Position numbers and translations under genes: made by a program
Assembly: GCA_903828785.1 (NCBI GenBank)
Contig: CAIKNP010000009.1
Location: 1 to 64,000, forward strand
Length of the DNA: 64,000 nucleotides
From: an uncultured Actinomycetes bacterium
GTDB taxonomy: Bacteria > Actinomycetota > Acidimicrobiia > Acidimicrobiales > RAAP-2
Direction: 5' to 3'
Shown here: piece after piece, positions 54,731-63,315 of the stretch
Position numbering within the stretch: position 1 is the first letter of the stretch
How the letters are laid out: every line of letters begins with the position of its first letter
The notes under the pieces: model-generated
Database searches by the model: none
What the model was told of the DNA's origin: nothing
What the model saw: only the letters and a program-made list of their open reading frames with translations

Positions 54731-55419
54731 GCGACCTCGTCCTGTGCATCCCGACTTGCGAAGGATCCATTCGCAAAGCCTTTGAGGTAACGGGAGTAAC
54801 GCCGGTCGTCTCGTCCAGCCTCAAGCTGGGTGACATCGAACGCCTGGAGAGCAGCGAGGGCTTCGCGGCGGTGGTCGTCAACGCCACGACGGTACCCTTC
54901 AACGACGCCGTCAGCCTCTGTCGCCAGTTGCGCAGCCGCGAACGCTCCACCGGACCCATCATCATGCTGGTCGATCACTTCCAACTCGACGACTTGACCT
55001 TCCGCGAGGACCTCTTCGACGACTTCATCGTGAGCCCCTTCGACGTGAGTGAGCTGGCTACTCGCCTGCGGCACCGTTTGCGACGCGCGGGGAACGAGAG
55101 TGTCGCCGCTCGCATTGAACACGGGGCGCTGGTGCTGAACGTGGAGACCTACCAGGCCTCCATCGCCGGTCGCGTGCTCGACCTGACCTACATGGAATAC
55201 GAACTCCTGCGTTTTCTGGCCTCGAACCCCCAGCGGGTGTTCACCCGCGAGACCCTACTCAGTCGCGTGTGGGGCTACGAGTACTACGGTGGGGCCCGCA
55301 CCGTTGACGTGCACGTTCGACGACTTCGCGCCAAACTGGGCGAGGAGTACGCCTACCTCATTTCCACCATTCGCAGCGTCGGGTACCGTTTCAGCACCAG
55401 CAACGAATTCGAAATTTAG
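54727..55419 (+). CDS. glnR: GlnR-like orphan OmpR-family regulator
   Basis: A 230-residue regulator. The receiver domain is atypical: the usual Asp strand reads FAAVVVNATTVPF, so the phospho-acceptor and acidic pocket are missing. The winged helix is typical (LDLTYMEYELLRFLASNPQRVFTRETLLSRVWGYEYYGGARTVDVHVRRLRAKLG) and matches GlnR, the global nitrogen regulator of actinomycetes, which also works without phosphorylation. The gene overlaps glnA by 4 nt (GTG start), which supports the assignment. It has no partner kinase nearby. Confidence 0.8.
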   Translation: MSDLVLCIPTCEGSIRKAFEVTGVTPVVSSSLKLGDIERLESSEGFAAVVVNATTVPFNDAVSLCRQLRSRERSTGPIIMLVDHFQLDDLTFREDLFDDFIVSPFDVSELATRLRHRLRRAGNESVAARIEHGALVLNVETYQASIAGRVLDLTYMEYELLRFLASNPQRVFTRETLLSRVWGYEYYGGARTVDVHVRRLRAKLGEEYAYLISTIRSVGYRFSTSNEFEI

Positions 55420-55784
55420 GCCAGGGGTAGGTAGGCCCAGAGTTCGGCTTCGGCCAAGGCACCCATGGGCAACTTGGCGACTTGCACCGTCGAACGAGTG
55501 GGGCGCGGTAGCTCGAAGGCCTCGGTCCATACCGCGTTGCAAGCGGCGTAGTCCTGGTCCATGTCCATGAGGAACAAGGTGCCCTTGACGACGTCGGCCA
55601 TCGTGGCCCCGTGCTCGGCGAGGAGAGTGCGCGCGTTTTCGAGGGCTTGGCGCAACTGTTCGGGGGCGCCGCCTTCAATAATGGTCGGGGTGGCCGCACC
55701 CGGCACGAGACCAATCTGTCCGGAAAGAATAACGAAATCGCCCGCGCGTCGCGAAGGCGAGTAGGGGCCGACGGGGGTCGTCAC
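55416..55784 (-). CDS. ridA: RidA family enamine/imine deaminase
   Basis: A 122-residue RidA/YjgF protein that hydrolyses reactive enamines made by PLP enzymes. VGPYSPSRRAGDFVILSGQIGL, the repeated hydrophobic core, and ATMADVVKGTLFLMDMDQD fit the family; the catalytic Arg falls in RPTRSTVQVAKLP. The track start is too long; GTG 55784, just after the erpA stop, gives the normal length. It ends with a stop that interlocks with that of the glnR-like gene (ttag). Confidence 0.85.
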   Translation of the reverse strand: MTTPVGPYSPSRRAGDFVILSGQIGLVPGAATPTIIEGGAPEQLRQALENARTLLAEHGATMADVVKGTLFLMDMDQDYAACNAVWTEAFELPRPTRSTVQVAKLPMGALAEAELWAYLPLA

Positions 55785-55788
55785 GGAA

Positions 55789-56160
55789 TCAACTAAAGGA
55801 GTTGCCACAGCCGCAGGTGCGGGTGGCGTTGGGGTTGGTGATGTGAAAACCCGCGCCCTGCAGACCATCGGTGAAATCCAGGGTCGAACCAATCAGCAAT
55901 TCGGCACTCGAAGGGTCGACGACGACCTTGACCCCGCCGTACTCCTTGACGATGTCGTCACTGGCAAACTCCGAGTCGAAGAACATGTCGTAGTTGAAGC
56001 CCGAGCAGCCGCCGGGCTTGACGGCCACGCGCAGCGCGAGGCTGTCTTCACCTTCGGCCGCGATCAATTCGGCAACCTTGGCGATGGCCTCGGCGGTCAA
56101 GGTGATGGGCTCGGCGTTCTTCTTCGTCAGCGTGACGGTGGTCGTTGAGGCGTCAGACAT
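55789..56160 (-). CDS. erpA: iron-sulfur cluster insertion protein (ErpA/HesB family)
   Basis: A 123-residue A-type carrier. The three conserved cysteines are in KPGGCSGFNYDM and the C-terminal RTCGCGNSF. It delivers Fe-S clusters to target apoproteins. Start ATG follows AAAGGAGCGAC. It diverges from mrp, another Fe-S-linked protein, and is co-directional with ridA. Confidence 0.93.
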   Translation of the reverse strand: MSDASTTTVTLTKKNAEPITLTAEAIAKVAELIAAEGEDSLALRVAVKPGGCSGFNYDMFFDSEFASDDIVKEYGGVKVVVDPSSAELLIGSTLDFTDGLQGAGFHITNPNATRTCGCGNSFS

Positions 56161-56239
56161 GTCGCTCCTTTGGCTAGTAACTCCCTTCTATCGTAGCGAA
56201 CACCACGCCAAGGGTGGCGGGGAGCCTGCGTAAAACGGG

Positions 56240-56245
56240 TAGTTT
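56240..56245 (+). promoter_or_regulatory. -10 box of mrp (leaderless)
   Basis: TAGTTT precedes ATG 56252 by 6 nt. Confidence 0.45.
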
Positions 56246-56251
56246 GCCTCT

Positions 56252-57394
56252 ATGGACCTCGTCGCCGCCCTGCGCTCACGCCTCGCTGAGGTTCGCGACC
56301 CCGAACTAAACGCATCCATCGTCGAACTGGGCATGGTGGGGACTATCGAGGTGGACCCCCGCGGCCACGCCCGCATCGCCGTCGCCTTGACGACGGCGTC
56401 TTGTCCGCTCCGCGGGACTATTGAACGCGAAGTTCGAGCCGCCGCCGAGTCCCTCGAGGGCGTCACTAGCGTGGAGCTGCTCATGGGGGTGCTCGACGCT
56501 GATGCGAAGTCCGAGTTGATGCGCACCGCCCGGCGACTGGCCCAAGCCAATGCCCCACTCACCTCGGTACCGCGCAGCGCTCCGGTAATCATGATTGCCT
56601 CGGGCAAAGGCGGCGTCGGGAAGTCGTCGCTCACCGCCAATCTCGCCGTGGCCTTGGCGCGAATGGGTCGCCGCGTTGGCGTGCTGGATGCCGACATTTG
56701 GGGCTTCTCACTGGCCCGACTACTCAACATCCACGGTGACATCGCCGTGCGTGGCGGCACGATGCTCCCGCTCGTCCGCCCCGAAGGCAGCGGCTCGGTC
56801 GCGCTGCTGTCAATGGGGCACCTCGCCGACGACGATCAGGCCCTGCTCTGGCGGGGGCTTATGGTGCAAAAGGCGGTGGCGCAGTTCATCGGAGACGCCG
56901 ACTGGTCCGGAATTGACATCTTGCTCATCGATACCCCACCGGGCACCGGCGACATCGTGATGACCCTCGCCAAACTCCTCCCGCACCTCGGCCAGATTGT
57001 CGTAACGACGCCGGCGATGGCCGCGCAACAGGTGGCCGCACGCGCCGCCGACTTCGCCCAAAAATCAAACCTGCGCATCCTCGGGGTGGTCGAAAATATG
57101 ACGGGCTTCAACTGCGCCTGCGGGACGCGTCACGCCCCCTTCGGGGCTGGCGGCGGCGAACACTTGGCGCAACGACTGGGCGTCCCCCTCCTGGCCGCGA
57201 TCCCCCTCATCGATGACGTGGCCCAGGGTGGCGACAGTGGCACCCCCGTGGCGAGTACGGAAACGACGCACGGGGTGTTCGCCCAACTTGCGACTTCGGT
57301 GAGCGAGGTGAGCGCCACACTCATCCCCGCGGGCTGCACCGCCCGCCTGCTCGACAGCCTCGACCAAGCGGTGCGCGAGGTCGAAGCGAGTTAG
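56252..57394 (+). CDS. mrp: Mrp/ApbC-type P-loop Fe-S carrier
   Basis: A 380-residue protein. Residues 1 to about 90 are a MIP18 (DUF59) domain (RDPELNASIVELGMV); the rest is a P-loop NTPase (IASGKGGVGKSSLTANLAVAL, DADIWGFS, LLIDTPPGTGDI). It lacks an obvious CxxC at the usual place (NCACGTRHAPFG gives C-x-C), so the cluster-binding pair may be this variant. It is thought to load Fe-S clusters. Its stop interlocks with that of the NUDIX gene (ttag). Confidence 0.9.
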   Translation: MDLVAALRSRLAEVRDPELNASIVELGMVGTIEVDPRGHARIAVALTTASCPLRGTIEREVRAAAESLEGVTSVELLMGVLDADAKSELMRTARRLAQANAPLTSVPRSAPVIMIASGKGGVGKSSLTANLAVALARMGRRVGVLDADIWGFSLARLLNIHGDIAVRGGTMLPLVRPEGSGSVALLSMGHLADDDQALLWRGLMVQKAVAQFIGDADWSGIDILLIDTPPGTGDIVMTLAKLLPHLGQIVVTTPAMAAQQVAARAADFAQKSNLRILGVVENMTGFNCACGTRHAPFGAGGGEHLAQRLGVPLLAAIPLIDDVAQGGDSGTPVASTETTHGVFAQLATSVSEVSATLIPAGCTARLLDSLDQAVREVEAS

Positions 57395-58131
57395 ACCGGA
57401 AGGCGCACGCTCGTCACGCCATTTTCGGTAACTTCAACGGGCTGGATCATGGAAATGGTGGGCCGGGTTCGCCATTGTTCCAAGATGGCCTCAACGTTCT
57501 CGGCCCCAGCCAGCTCGGCGAGAATAGTGCGCGTGGGGAGCAAAAACTTCCACTCTCCACGCTCGTAGGCCTGAAGAGCGTCAGCGGGCCGAACCCATCG
57601 GTGCTCCACTGTTTCGTATCCGTCGCAACTCGCCACTTGCTCGTCGGGGGCCCTTAGGGCGAAAAACCGCGTGTCGAAGCGACGGGTTCGCTGTTCGGGA
57701 GTGCGCCAATGAGCGAAGTACACCAGCCTCTCGGGCCCTCTTTCGGCTCCAAACTGACTAAAGATGTCATAAAAGTTTTGCGTCCCATCCAGCACGCCGC
57801 TTCGCCAGCGAGCCAATTGTTCGGCGTCAACGTGCTCCGCGGTGATCAAGAGGCCGGCTTCTTCAAAGAGCTCGCGTAGGGCCGCGCCCAGGTAGGCGGC
57901 GGCGTCGGATGTGCCCAGTCGCAGTTCCAAAGCCTCGGCACTTATAGAGCCATTCATCAGGGTTTTCATTCTCTCGTCAGCCACTGAAACCCCCCCACCG
58001 GGAAAGACGAAGGCGCCCGCGGCCGAGGGGGTGTCGTCGTGGCGACGAAGGAGCAATACTTCGAGTCCGTGGGCCCCATCTCGCAGTACCACGGTGGTGG
58101 CGGCGGGGCGCGGAGCGGAGCCAGTTTCCAT
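57391..58131 (-). CDS. NUDIX hydrolase
   Basis: A 246-residue NUDIX protein with a slightly spread box: FPGGGVSVADERMKTLM..., then LGAALRELFEEAGLLIT (GxxxxxxxREx2EExG with an insertion), as in NUDT7/19-like enzymes that act on CoA or acyl-CoA diphosphates. The start METGS at 58131 is preferred to GTG 58173 because TACGAT lies 6 nt upstream. Confidence 0.82.
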   Translation of the reverse strand: METGSAPRPAATTVVLRDGAHGLEVLLLRRHDDTPSAAGAFVFPGGGVSVADERMKTLMNGSISAEALELRLGTSDAAAYLGAALRELFEEAGLLITAEHVDAEQLARWRSGVLDGTQNFYDIFSQFGAERGPERLVYFAHWRTPEQRTRRFDTRFFALRAPDEQVASCDGYETVEHRWVRPADALQAYERGEWKFLLPTRTILAELAGAENVEAILEQWRTRPTISMIQPVEVTENGVTSVRLPV

Positions 58132-58137
58132 GAAGGC

Positions 58138-58143
58138 ATCGTA
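58138..58143 (-). promoter_or_regulatory. -10 box of NUDIX gene (leaderless)
   Basis: TACGAT precedes ATG 58131 by 6 nt on the minus strand. Confidence 0.4.
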
Positions 58144-58212
58144 GGGCTTCGCGTAGTGTCCTTGGAGTTCCACCTACTAAGTTTGTCCCAGCAAAACCTT
58201 TCAAGGAGCACT

Positions 58213-59109
58213 GTGCCCAATTCCTCAACTAAGAAGCCTGTCGCATCGGGTCGGCCCGCCGGACTCTTCACTTGGATCGCCATCGGGGTCGTTCTCGTCG
58301 TGGTCGCCGCCCTGGTCGTCGTGAAAGTCACCTCTGGTTCGCCGGGCAAGAACGGTGGTAACACCGTCACGACTCCCGCCATGATGGCCGAACTCACCGG
58401 CATCGCTCCATCGGTGTTTAACAGCGTGGGGCTGAACTCGCCCTCCGCCCCCGTGGCCAAGCCGGTTGTTTTGAAGAAGCAGCCACTCTTGACGGGGCTG
58501 TCCTCGACGGGCAAGCCCGTTCCGCAGATTCTCTACGTGGGTGCGGAGTACTGCCCCTACTGCGCCGGCGAGCGTTGGTCCGTCATCACGGCGCTCAGTC
58601 GCTTCGGGACCTGGTCGGGTTTGCAAAACACCGCATCGTACGTGGGCGACTACTTCCCCAACACCGCCAGTTTTAGTTTCGTCACCGCCAAGTACTCTTC
58701 GCCCTACCTGGCCTTCAACGGTATCGAACAGTTCTCGAACGTGCCCAAGCCCGACAAGAGCGGGTACGAGCCCTTGATGACTACCCCGAAGAAGTTCAAC
58801 GCCGTCTTTTTGAAGTACGACACCGCCCAGTTCGTTCCGGGCATGTCCGTGGCGAATCAGTACGCCTATCCCTTCATTTCGCTGGGTAACCAGTACCTCG
58901 TGTCGGGCGCGCAGTTCACTCCCGGTCTGTTGGCTGGTCAGAGTCGTGACGCCATCGCCGCGGCCCTCTCCACGCCCTCCAGCCCCGTCACGGATGGCAT
59001 CATCGCCGCCGCGAACTACCTGACAGCCTCCATCTGCCACCTCACCCACAATCAGCCCATGGCCGTCTGCACCTCGCCAGCGGTTGTCAACGCCGCTTCA
59101 CACCTGTAG
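58213..59109 (+). CDS. DUF929 membrane-anchored thioredoxin-like protein
   Basis: A 298-residue protein with a short cytoplasmic start, one membrane helix (GLFTWIAIGVVLVVVAALVVV) and an extracellular thioredoxin-like domain with the active site ILYVGAEYCPYCAGERW. Cys-Pro-Tyr-Cys is the DsbA/glutaredoxin type of motif. It should make or isomerise disulfides in exported proteins. The start GTG follows AAGGAGCACT. The VKOR gene begins 4 bp after its stop and is the probable re-oxidising partner. Confidence 0.85.
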   Translation: MPNSSTKKPVASGRPAGLFTWIAIGVVLVVVAALVVVKVTSGSPGKNGGNTVTTPAMMAELTGIAPSVFNSVGLNSPSAPVAKPVVLKKQPLLTGLSSTGKPVPQILYVGAEYCPYCAGERWSVITALSRFGTWSGLQNTASYVGDYFPNTASFSFVTAKYSSPYLAFNGIEQFSNVPKPDKSGYEPLMTTPKKFNAVFLKYDTAQFVPGMSVANQYAYPFISLGNQYLVSGAQFTPGLLAGQSRDAIAAALSTPSSPVTDGIIAAANYLTASICHLTHNQPMAVCTSPAVVNAASHL

Positions 59110-59113
59110 CGCA

Positions 59114-59587
59114 GTGTCGCGTCAAGTAGAGCCAGTAGCGCAGTGGGCGCGAGTCCTTAGCTTCCTACTGTGCTTGGTGGGTCTGGGCTTGTCCATCTAC
59201 TTGACCATTGAGCACTTCGGTAATCCCGGGCTCCTGATTTGTTCCTCGAACAGCGTCATCAACTGTGCGATAGTCACCACGTCGAAGTGGTCGTACTTTC
59301 TCGGGATACCCGTTGCCGTGCTCGGACTCGCGAACTACGTAGCGATGACCGCCCTCTGCAGCCCCTGGGCCTGGCGTTCCTCTTGGTACTGGCTGCACGC
59401 CACGCGCTTGGCGATGGGCGTTATCTCCATGGTCTTTGTGCTGTGGCTGATCACCGCCGAAATTGTCCTGATCGGCAAGATTTGTCTCTTCTGCACCGCG
59501 GTGCACCTCGTGACCTTTGCGCTGCTCATCGTGTTATCGCGCGTGAGCCCCAACCAGCTCGGTTGGGCTGCGTCACCGGCGGAGTAA
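59114..59587 (+). CDS. VKOR-family disulfide oxidoreductase
   Basis: A 157-residue membrane protein of the vitamin K epoxide reductase family with four or five helices. It carries the CxxC ICLFCTAVH and the loop pair CSSNSVINC, and the conserved Ser/quinone-site region. It transfers electrons from a periplasmic thiol partner (the DUF929 protein upstream) to quinone. GTG 59114 is chosen; the track ORF starts inside the DUF929 gene. It ends overlapping whiB on the other strand by 15 nt. Confidence 0.88.
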   Translation: MSRQVEPVAQWARVLSFLLCLVGLGLSIYLTIEHFGNPGLLICSSNSVINCAIVTTSKWSYFLGIPVAVLGLANYVAMTALCSPWAWRSSWYWLHATRLAMGVISMVFVLWLITAEIVLIGKICLFCTAVHLVTFALLIVLSRVSPNQLGWAASPAE

Positions 59588-59821
59588 GTCGCGACGCTCC
59601 TGTTCGGTGCAGCCGCCCCAGATGCCGTACGACTCGCGCCGGCGGAGCGCTTCGTCGAGACAACGTTCGCGAACTGGGCAACGCCGACAGATGTCCTTGG
59701 CCGCTCGCTCGCGACGGAGTCGCGCTTCCTTGAGTTCGACCAGCTGAGGTGAAAAAAACAGGGCGGCCTCGGCTCCGTGACAGGCTGCCTGGTCGGACCA
59801 ACTTGGCTGGAGGAGTGCCAT
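59573..59821 (-). CDS. WhiB-family iron-sulfur regulator
   Basis: An 82-residue WhiB protein, actinobacteria-specific. Four Cys for a [4Fe-4S] cluster: QAAC, CRRCPVRERC; then the GIWGG turn (YGIWGGCTEQERRDLLRR) that binds the sigma factor. Start at ATG 59821 follows GAAAGACGG; an earlier GTG is possible. The exact subclass (WhiB1/2-like) is unclear. Confidence 0.93.
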   Translation of the reverse strand: MALLQPSWSDQAACHGAEAALFFSPQLVELKEARLRRERAAKDICRRCPVRERCLDEALRRRESYGIWGGCTEQERRDLLRR

Positions 59822-59914
59822 TGAGCCGTCTTTCTCTCGTTCGCAAGTGGAGGCTATCCATTCCGTCGCCACAATGCCAATTGACGCCTTACCCAGTGCG
59901 CCAGTTCCCCTTGC

Positions 59915-59920
59915 TACGCT
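59915..59920 (+). promoter_or_regulatory. -10 box of receiver-domain gene (leaderless)
   Basis: TACGCT precedes GTG 59927 by 6 nt. Confidence 0.5.
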
Positions 59921-59926
59921 CTAATC

Positions 59927-60343
59927 GTGTCCACCATTGTGATTGCCAGTGACCTTCCCGCCCTTCGCCGGGAACTGCGGACAATGATTGCGTCGCCCGA
60001 ACTCGTGATTCACGAAGCGTCCTCGGGTCCCGAGGTTTTGGCCCTCACCCGCGCGGGTGGAGTGGACCTCGTCATCTGTGATCTCCAAATGGGCTCCATG
60101 GGAGCAATGGCCGTCACCATGGAGCTTCGCCACGACGAGTCCTACGGCCTCGCCGAGCCGGTGGCGGTTCTCATGTTGCTCGATCGACGCGCTGACGTCT
60201 TCATTGCTCGTCGGGCGGGAGCCGAAGGCTTTGTCTTAAAGCCCCTCGAGCCCCTCACCGTGCGACGCGCCCTTCGCGCCCTCTTGCGCGGCGAATCCTT
60301 CGAGGACCAGGCTCTCACGCCGGCCACCGTTCCCGTCGCTTAG
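59927..60343 (+). CDS. stand-alone receiver-domain protein
   Basis: A 138-residue CheY-like protein: IVIASDLPALRRELRTMI, phospho-acceptor Asp in VDLVICDLQMGSMG, and the terminal Lys in GFVLKPLEPLTV. There is no output domain. It would pass a phospho-signal to a partner. It lies 4 bp before the CorC-like gene and is probably co-transcribed with it. The usual acidic pair near the N-terminus is weak (ASDLPA). Confidence 0.82.
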   Translation: MSTIVIASDLPALRRELRTMIASPELVIHEASSGPEVLALTRAGGVDLVICDLQMGSMGAMAVTMELRHDESYGLAEPVAVLMLLDRRADVFIARRAGAEGFVLKPLEPLTVRRALRALLRGESFEDQALTPATVPVA

Positions 60344-60347
60344 CGCG

Positions 60348-61181
60348 ATGAATGAACCCCGTCCCGCGACCTCAGGATTAGCACGCCTGCGAGCACGGGT
60401 TGGGGGGAAACCCGAACGCGTCGCCACGAGCCCGGAAGCGCAAGCCATTCACGACCGCGTCGACCAACTCAGCGCACTCGAGTTGCGCGACATCATGACG
60501 CCCCGCGTGGATGTCGCCTACCTAGCGGTGCCGGTAACCCCCGAAGCGGTGGCCGAGGCGGTCCGCGACACTGGACACTCCTGTTTTCCCGTGGTGGTCG
60601 GCGATGATCTCGATGAAGTGCAGGGGGTGCTCTTCGTCAACGACCTGTTTCGCTCCACGACGCTGAAGCGCGCCATCGGGGTGTCGTTGCCGGACCAGCG
60701 AGAGATTGCTCGCAAGATTCGCACGCCGCTGATGCTGCCCGAAACCATGGATCTTCTCGAAAGTCTGAAGGAGATGCGGGAGCAGCGGCGAACGTTCGCG
60801 ATCGTGCTCGACGAGCACGGCGGTGTGGCTGGAGTCATCTCCATACGTGACATTTTGGAACAACTCGTTGGGGACTTGAACGACGAATTCGACGAGAACG
60901 AAGCCGTCACCATCGTTAAGATTCGACCGGGCCGTTGGTTAATCGACGGTCAAACGCACGTCGACAAAGTCGAAGAAGCCCTCGGCCTCGTCATTCCCGA
61001 GGGTGAGTACGTCACCTTGGCCGGATACGTCTTGCACTTAGCGGACGATATTCCCAGCGTCGGTTCGACCTTGAAGGACGGCTCGTGGAGTTTTCGGGTG
61101 CAGTCCATGACCAAGCAACGAATCAGCGAAATTGTGGTTGAATTCCACGAACCCGTGATTGACGATCCCATCGATCGCTAA
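60348..61181 (+). CDS. CorC/HlyC-type CBS domain protein
   Basis: A 277-residue cytoplasmic protein with a CBS pair (LRDIMTPRVDVAYLAVPVTPEAV and RRTFAIVLDEHGGVAGVISIRDILEQLVGD) and a C-terminal CorC_HlyC domain (DGQTHVDKVEEALGLVIPEGEYVTLAGYVL). It lacks the DUF21 membrane domain of full CorC-type transporters, so it may act as a regulator of one or of Mg/Co efflux. It follows the receiver gene directly. Confidence 0.85.
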   Translation: MNEPRPATSGLARLRARVGGKPERVATSPEAQAIHDRVDQLSALELRDIMTPRVDVAYLAVPVTPEAVAEAVRDTGHSCFPVVVGDDLDEVQGVLFVNDLFRSTTLKRAIGVSLPDQREIARKIRTPLMLPETMDLLESLKEMREQRRTFAIVLDEHGGVAGVISIRDILEQLVGDLNDEFDENEAVTIVKIRPGRWLIDGQTHVDKVEEALGLVIPEGEYVTLAGYVLHLADDIPSVGSTLKDGSWSFRVQSMTKQRISEIVVEFHEPVIDDPIDR

Positions 61182-61240
61182 GGCTTTGTGCCAACGAACA
61201 ACCGGCGGCTAGGATTGACGGGCTGCGAGTTCTCTCGCTG

Positions 61241-61317
<77 letters not shown>

Positions 61318-61355
61318 ACTCGGGCGGCAGTGCAGTGAACAGCAGTACAACATAG

Positions 61356-61428
61356 GCTCCCATCGTCTAGAGGCCTAGGACACCGCCCTTTCACGGCGGC
61401 GACGCGGGTTCGAATCCCGCTGGGAGTG
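61356..61428 (+). tRNA. tRNA-Glu (anticodon TTC)
   Basis: Acceptor GCTCCCA/TGGGAGT with a terminal G-U pair, anticodon loop CTTTCAC (TTC) closed by CCGCC/GGCGG, and T arm GCGGGTTCGAATCCCGC. CCA is not encoded. It follows tRNA-Pro by about 40 bp. Confidence 0.95.
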
Positions 61429-61467
61429 CTTTCGAAGTACGCCGCCAGCGCACCGGGTTCTTTTGAC

Positions 61468-61473
61468 TACTGT
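61468..61473 (+). promoter_or_regulatory. -10 box of VOC gene (leaderless)
   Basis: TACTGT precedes GTG 61480 by 6 nt. Confidence 0.4.
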
Positions 61474-61479
61474 TTGGTC

Positions 61480-61917
61480 GTGCCGACTATTAGTTACATG
61501 CTTTGGTTCAATGGCCAAGCCGAAGAAGCGGCAAACCTCTATACCTCAATTTTTCCAAACGCCACGGTGAAAGAAATTTCGAGGGGTGCCGATGGTCGTG
61601 CCTTTACCGTGAACTTTGAAATTCTTGGGGAAAACTACATCGCTCTGAACGGTGGTCCTCAGTTCACCTTCACCGAAGCCTTCTCCATATTCGTAAGCTG
61701 TGACGGGCAATCTGAGGTTGACGAATACTGGAACGCCTTTCTGAAGTCCGGCGGACAGGAAGGTCGCTGCGGATGGCTCAAAGACGCCTTCGGAGTCTCG
61801 TGGCAGATAATTCCCAAGCAACTGGGAGAAGCACTATCAAACGCGGATCCGGCAAAAGCTCAGGCCGCGTACGCCGCCATGATGAAGATGTCCAAAATAG
61901 TCATCGCCGATTTGTAA
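61480..61917 (+). CDS. VOC superfamily protein (PhnB/UbiG-like 3-demethylubiquinone fold)
   Basis: A 145-residue glyoxalase-fold protein: PTISYMLWFNGQAEEAANLYTSIFP, ENYIALNGGPQFTFTEAFSIFVSC, EYWNAFLKSGGQEGRCGWLKDAFGVSWQIIP. This matches the widespread 3-demethylubiquinone-9 3-methyltransferase/PhnB-like domain, whose function is generally unknown. Start GTG 61480 is chosen because the track start reads out of tRNA-Glu. Confidence 0.88.
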   Translation: MPTISYMLWFNGQAEEAANLYTSIFPNATVKEISRGADGRAFTVNFEILGENYIALNGGPQFTFTEAFSIFVSCDGQSEVDEYWNAFLKSGGQEGRCGWLKDAFGVSWQIIPKQLGEALSNADPAKAQAAYAAMMKMSKIVIADL

Positions 61918-62107
61918 GCAGGTTGGTCGCCTCGGACCGTTCTTCGCTGAGGCGCCACGCCTCGTAACCGTCATTTAGGTTTTTCCAGCGATTTTCGCTC
62001 GGGCTGGCTCGTTGGCGTATCGAGTTTTCCCAGCGCCGGTCGCTCGAAGTTCTCGAGGCAGCGTCGATCGAGAGGAAAGTCAAAGCGGGCTTCGCCCGGG
62101 GTCTCTC

Positions 62108-63315
62108 CTAGCCAAACCTTCGATCAAGAAAATAGCGAATCTGAATCGCTGCCGCCGCCCCTTCGCCGACCGCCGAGGCGAGCTGCTTCGTTGACCCGGC
62201 CCGAACGTCTCCGGCAGCGAAAACGCCTTCAACCGAAGTCTGAAACATCTGGTCAGTAGCGACAAAGTTTCGACCATCGAGTTCAACTGCGCCATTCAAC
62301 CACTGGGTGTTGGGGTCAAGACCAATGAAGACGAAGGCACCGCTGGCCGGAAAGGAGCTTGGCATGTCCGTACGAAGGTCAATCGTTTCCACCGAGGCCA
62401 GCTTGCCTTGTTCGTTGGCCACAAAGCGCTGCACCGACTGATTGAGCACAACCGCCATTTGGGGGTGATTCTGCACCTTTTCTTGGAGCAATTTTGAGCC
62501 CAGCAGTTGCCCGGAGCGTTCAATTACCGTGACGCGTTGAGCGAACTGGGTCAAGAATAAGCCTTCTTCGAGGCCCGAATTTCCACCACCAAGAACCACG
62601 ATGTTTTCAGCCCCTTTGTAAAAGGGCCCATCACAAGTGGCACAGAAATGTATCCCCGCTCCAATCAGATCTTCTTCACCCGCCGCACCCGTGCGTCGAT
62701 AGGTCGAACCAGTGGCGAGCAAGAGAGCGTTGGCACGCACGGTCGCCCCCGTCGAAAGAGTGACGGAGAGTCCCGAATACGCTCCGTCCATTTCCTCTCG
62801 AATAAAGCCCTCGACGGAAACTGCCTGGAGCATTTCCACTCCGTAACGACTTGCTTGCTGCGCGAAGCGCGCAGCCAGCTCGGCGCCGCCAATGCCCTCG
62901 GGAAAACCTGGATAATTATCGAATCGTTCGGTAACCCCAGCCTGCCCACCTACCGCGGACTTTTCCACGATGAGAGTGGAGAGGTTCTCCCGAGCCGCGT
63001 ACATTGCGGTAGTCAGCGCGGTCGGCCCCCTCCAGCAATCACGAGGTCGTAGTGCAATTGCGACGCCTCTCGAACCAGGTGCAATTTGTCAGCCAACTCA
63101 TCGTTCGAAGGTTCGCTCACAAAACTTCCGTCGGGAAAAATGAGGGTGGGGATTATGCGTTTTCCGTCATTAAGGCGCTCAACTTCTCCCTGCGCTTCAG
63201 GAGTAACTTCGAGATCTACCCAGTCGAAGGGAATCCGGTGTTGATTGAGAAAGGCCTTGGTGCGGGTGCAGTCGGGGCACCAGGCCGCTCCAATAACTCG
63301 TAAGCGATTTTCCAT
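62108..63315 (-). CDS. glutaredoxin/mycoredoxin-thioredoxin reductase fusion, 1-nt frameshift
   Basis: Read on the minus strand, residues 1 to about 85 are a glutaredoxin/mycoredoxin-like domain (RVIGAAWCPDCTRTKAFL, IIPTLIFPDGSF). This is followed at once by the FAD motif of thioredoxin reductase: YDLVIAGGG, then PTALTTAMYAARENL in another frame, AVGGQAGVTERFDNYPGFPEG, the redox pair HFCATCDGPFYKG, VVLGGGNSGLEEGL and GVFAAGDV. The break lies in a G run (about 63027-63031), where one G is missing; length is 3n+2, so adding one base restores a 402-residue fusion. The start 63315 follows AAAGGACGCT. Confidence 0.85.

Noticed and set aside
61918-62107. Possible small gene or extension downstream of the TrxR gene
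   Set aside because: Short minus-strand frames such as one with NDGYEAWR slightly recall a rhodanese end, but nothing convincing supports translation.
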